NCBI GenBank assembly: GCA_949841465.1
Contig: CATKZW010000004.1
Span: forward strand, 1-64,000
Direction of reading: 5' to 3'
DNA from: an uncultured Oscillospiraceae bacterium
GTDB lineage: Bacteria > Bacillota > Clostridia > Oscillospirales > Oscillospiraceae
Length of the DNA stretch: 64,000 nucleotides
Position 1 is the first letter of the stretch. Each line of letters begins with the position of its first letter. The position numbers and the translations under genes are program-made. Positions 61,271 to 64,000 of the stretch are shown here, piece by piece. A model generated the notes under the pieces. That model searched no databases, was not told the origin of the DNA, and saw only the letters and a program-made list of their open reading frames with translations.

Positions 61271-61951
61271 ATGATTCGATTGATCGACGTACATAAAGAA
61301 TACGACAACGGCACCAAGGCCCTGAAGGGGATCAACCTGCGCATTGAGGACGGGGAGTTTGTGTTCCTGGTGGGGCCCTCCGGCTCGGGCAAGTCCACCA
61401 TCATCAAGCTGCTGACGGCGGAGATCACCGCCAGCAAGGGCAGGGTCATCGTCAACGGCTACAACCTGGGAAATATCCGCCGCTGGCAGATTCCCCACAT
61501 GCGCCGCACACTGGGCATTATCTTCCAGGACTTCCGGCTCATTGAGAAAAAGACGGTGCAGGGCAACCTGGAGTTTGCCATGCGCACGGTGGGGGCCAGC
61601 GGCCGGGAGATGCGCAAGCGCATCCCCTACGTGCTGGACCTGGTGGGGCTGGAGGACAAGGCGGACGTGTACCCCAACGAGATGAGCGGCGGCGAGCAGC
61701 AGCGGGTGGCCATCGCGCGGGCGCTGGTGAACAACCCCAAGATGATCATCGCCGACGAGCCCACCGGCAACCTGGACCCCCGGCGGTCCCTGGAGATTAT
61801 GACGCTGCTGGAGCGCATCAACGCCATGGGCACCACCATGCTGGTGGTCACCCATGAGCGGGACCTGGTCAACCGTTTCTCCAAGCGGGTGGTGGCCATC
61901 AAGGACGGAGAAATGATACGGGACGGTCAGGGAGGCTACTACAGAGCATGA
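61271..61951 (+). CDS. ftsE: Cell-division ABC ATPase FtsE
   Basis: A 226-residue ATPase. Walker A GPSGSGKST, signature MSGGEQQR, Walker B MIIADEP. With FtsX it turns ATP use into activation of a septal peptidoglycan hydrolase. Overlaps ftsX by four bases. Confidence 0.95.
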   Translation: MIRLIDVHKEYDNGTKALKGINLRIEDGEFVFLVGPSGSGKSTIIKLLTAEITASKGRVIVNGYNLGNIRRWQIPHMRRTLGIIFQDFRLIEKKTVQGNLEFAMRTVGASGREMRKRIPYVLDLVGLEDKADVYPNEMSGGEQQRVAIARALVNNPKMIIADEPTGNLDPRRSLEIMTLLERINAMGTTMLVVTHERDLVNRFSKRVVAIKDGEMIRDGQGGYYRA

Positions 61952-62835
61952 GACGATTAAACTTGGGTTATTTCATCAAAGAGGGGTTCTCCAGCATATT
62001 CTCCCATGGGCTGATGTCCTTTGCGGCGGTGTGCATGATCGTGGCGTGCCTCATCATCATGGGGTCCTTCTCCCTGCTGGCCATCAACGTGGACGATATG
62101 CTCAAGCAGCTGGAGGAGGAGAACGAGTTTCTGGCCTTCATTGACGAGGATTACACCGAGAATCAGATTCGGGAGCTGATGGCTCAGGTACGGCAGCTGG
62201 ACAACGTGGGCCAGGTGGAGTACATCACCCGGGAGCAGGCCAAGGCCGATTACCTGAAGGGCCACGAATCCGAGGGGCTGTATGTCAACCTGCCCGACGA
62301 GGTGCTGCGGGACCGGCTGTCCATCCACGTGATTGATTTGGAGCGGTTCAGCGAGACGGTGGAGGCGGTGAAGGCCCTGCCCGGCGTGGCCAACCACCGG
62401 GCGGCCAGCGAGGTGGCGGAGGGCTTTGTGGCGGTGCGCAACGCCGTCACCGCCCTGGCCATGGTGCTGGTGGCTATTCTGGCGGTGGTGTCCCTGTTCA
62501 TCATCGCCAACACCATCCGGCTGGCCACCTTCGCCCGCCGGGAGGAGATCGCCATCATGAAGATGTGCGGCGCCACCGACGGCTTCGTCCGCTGGCCCTT
62601 CATTGTGGAAGGGCTGATTTTGGGCCTCATGGGGGCGCTGGTGGCCTTCTTCCTCCAGTGGGGCGTGTACGTCGCCGTGGGCAGCGCACTGGTGGAAAAC
62701 GGGGCCAACGCCCTGTTCTCCCTGATGGACTTCGGCCTGATTTGGAAGCGGGTGCTGGGCATCTTCATGCTGTCCGGCGCGGCCATCGGCGCGGTGGGCT
62801 CCGGGTTCGCCATCCGCAAGTTTTTACAGGTGTGA
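61948..62835 (+). CDS. ftsX: Cell-division permease FtsX
   Basis: A 295-residue protein with four membrane segments and a large extracellular loop after the first (residues about 50-165). MRRLNLGYFIKEGFSSIFSHG is a typical start, and the AIMKMCGATDGFVRWPF segment is conserved. It likely contacts the coiled-coil protein encoded next. Confidence 0.95.
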   Translation: MRRLNLGYFIKEGFSSIFSHGLMSFAAVCMIVACLIIMGSFSLLAINVDDMLKQLEEENEFLAFIDEDYTENQIRELMAQVRQLDNVGQVEYITREQAKADYLKGHESEGLYVNLPDEVLRDRLSIHVIDLERFSETVEAVKALPGVANHRAASEVAEGFVAVRNAVTALAMVLVAILAVVSLFIIANTIRLATFARREEIAIMKMCGATDGFVRWPFIVEGLILGLMGALVAFFLQWGVYVAVGSALVENGANALFSLMDFGLIWKRVLGIFMLSGAAIGAVGSGFAIRKFLQV

Positions 62836-62861
62836 CCACCGCGTGGATAAGGAGGATCGCC

Positions 62862-64000
62862 ATGAATAAAAAAGTCCAGCGGATCGTCGTTATCGTTGTG
62901 GCGGCGGCGCTGCTGCTGTCGGTGATGATCCCTGTGCTGAGCGTGTTTGCCGGGGCCAGCGTCACCGAGCGCGACATTCAGAACATCAAAAACGAGCTCA
63001 GCGACATCCAGGCCCAGAAAAAGGAGGCGGAGGAGCGGCTGAACGCCATCCGCAACGACCTGTCCAAGGCCGAGGAGCAGGTGGAGCTGATCCAGAACCA
63101 GGTGCTTTTGTGCGAACAGGAGATCAACACCAGCCAGGCTATCCTGGACGAGTACGATGTGGAGATCGCCAACAAGGAGGCTGAGATCGCCGGCCTGGAG
63201 CAGCAGGAGGCGGAGCAGTACCAGGAGTTCTACCGGCAGGTGCGCTGGATGGAGGAGACGGGGGGCGTGTCCTACCTGTCCATCCTGTTTGAGGCCAACA
63301 GCTTTGCTGATATGCTGGACTATACCATGCTCATCACCGATATCATGGACTACTCCAACCGCATTATCGAGCGCCTGGAGGCCACCCAGAGGGAGCTGGA
63401 CATGGCCCGGGAGGCCCTCCAGGCGGACCGGGACGCCCAGGCGGTGGTCCAGCAGGACCTGGAGGACCGTAAGGCAGAGCTGGAGCAGAAGCGGGCCGAC
63501 GCACAGACCCTGCTGAACCAGATCGCCGCCTCCGAGAGCGAGTACGCCGAGAAGGCCAAGGAACTGGCCGACAGCGAGGCGCAGGTCGACAAGCAGCTGA
63601 AGGACGCCGAGAAAAAGTACGCCGCCCAGCTGGCGGAGCTGGAGCGTCAGCGTCAGCTGGCCGCCGCCCAGAACGGGGGCAGCTCCACCATCAACATGAC
63701 CACCGGCACCTGGTACTGGCCCCTGCCGGGGCGGTATAAGATATCCTCCCTGTTCGGCGGGCGCATCGACCCCATCAACGGCAAGCGGGACAATCACACC
63801 GGCACCGACATACCCGCTCCCAGGGGCACCCCCATCTACGCCGCGGAGAGCGGCATCGTCACCACGGTGAACAGCAACCCCTACGCCTCTACCTACGGCA
63901 ACTACTGCATCATCAGCCATGGCAACGGCTACGCCACCCTGTACGCCCACCAGTGCCAGGCTCCCGCCGTCAGCGAGGGCCAGACGGTGCAGAAGGGCCA
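62862..64000 (+). CDS. PcsB/EnvC-like M23 family murein hydrolase (activator), truncated by window end
   Basis: The first 379 codons are present. A signal or anchor segment (residues 8-30) is followed by a long coiled coil (about 35-265, heptads rich in Glu, Gln and Lys) and a LytM/M23 domain starting near 285 with H312 and D316 in HTGTD. The ATG follows AAGGAGG and lies 26 bp after ftsX. Position and architecture make it the FtsEX-controlled septal hydrolase or activator. The final HxH motif lies at or beyond the edge. Confidence 0.88.
   Translation, partial: MNKKVQRIVVIVVAAALLLSVMIPVLSVFAGASVTERDIQNIKNELSDIQAQKKEAEERLNAIRNDLSKAEEQVELIQNQVLLCEQEINTSQAILDEYDVEIANKEAEIAGLEQQEAEQYQEFYRQVRWMEETGGVSYLSILFEANSFADMLDYTMLITDIMDYSNRIIERLEATQRELDMAREALQADRDAQAVVQQDLEDRKAELEQKRADAQTLLNQIAASESEYAEKAKELADSEAQVDKQLKDAEKKYAAQLAELERQRQLAAAQNGGSSTINMTTGTWYWPLPGRYKISSLFGGRIDPINGKRDNHTGTDIPAPRGTPIYAAESGIVTTVNSNPYASTYGNYCIISHGNGYATLYAHQCQAPAVSEGQTVQKG

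Overview
The window is GC-rich, Gram-positive-type chromosomal DNA. Gene content and order point to a gut Clostridia member of the Oscillospiraceae type (Flavonifractor, Intestinimonas or Pseudoflavonifractor-like). The clues are split purine genes (stand-alone AICAR transformylase plus PurO-type IMP cyclohydrolase), a PotC-PotD fusion, ecfA1-ecfA2-ecfT, FtsEX with a PcsB-like activator, CsaB-type cell-wall pyruvylation, and strong Shine-Dalgarno sites and TTGACA/TATAAT promoters throughout. The family assignment is inference from gene content; no rRNA gene is present.

Layout. 1-7968: a complete type I-C CRISPR-Cas locus on the minus strand (cas3, then cas5c-cas8c-cas7-cas4-cas1-cas2, then leader and array, cut by the left edge). 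8327-18359: clpE-like chaperone; truA-DUF5711-cvpA; and a methyltransferase-tfoX-ecfA1-(DUF3788)-ecfA2-ecfT string. 18464-23093: potA-potB-potCD polyamine importer with a long leader of tandem repeats. 23207-28077: formyltransferase, DUF2161 nuclease-like protein, VanZ-like protein and a VanRS-like two-component system. 28253-37364: a purine operon (purE-purC-purF-purM-purN-purO-purH(AICARFT)-purD) carrying two or three AT-rich or small extra genes and a structured leader. 37434-43079: glycosyltransferases including a GT4-CsaB fusion, a hydrolase, PAP2 phosphatase and TcdA. 43099-48652: PrsA-like foldase, a candidate structured RNA, DUF1292 protein and a class A PBP. 48743-52134: hom, lysC and mogA. 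52473-58314: a TetM-like GTPase fused to a Rae1/YacP-like NYN nuclease, then rpiR-nagB-nagA. 58402-64000: DUF4830 protein, RsuA-family pseudouridine synthase, CdaR-like regulator, ftsE-ftsX and a truncated M23 activator.

Most striking observation. Between cas3 and cas5, on the strand opposite the cas genes, lies what looks like a miniature self-regulating crRNA gene. A TTGAAA-16-TATAAT promoter is followed at the expected start site by a 32-nt degenerate copy of the CRISPR repeat, with the last 13 nt identical and the hairpin register kept. Next come a 26-nt pseudo-spacer and a 28-bp palindrome. The pseudo-spacer matches 17 of its first 18 nt to a site next to the cas5 promoter. The single mismatch is at position 6, the base that type I effectors flip out. 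The target is preceded by the type I-C PAM TTC, and a full-length protospacer footprint would cover the -35 box of the cas5-cas8-cas7-cas4-cas1-cas2 promoter. This has the logic of a CreR-type guide with which Cascade represses its own operon. An internal ribosome site in cas8c also predicts the Cas11c small subunit.

Other points of interest: the GTPase-NYN fusion, a PurF lacking the usual N-terminal catalytic cysteine, a 134-135-bp structured repeat family in two gene leaders, a zinc-ribbon insertion in the class A PBP, and AT-rich single genes lodged in housekeeping operons.
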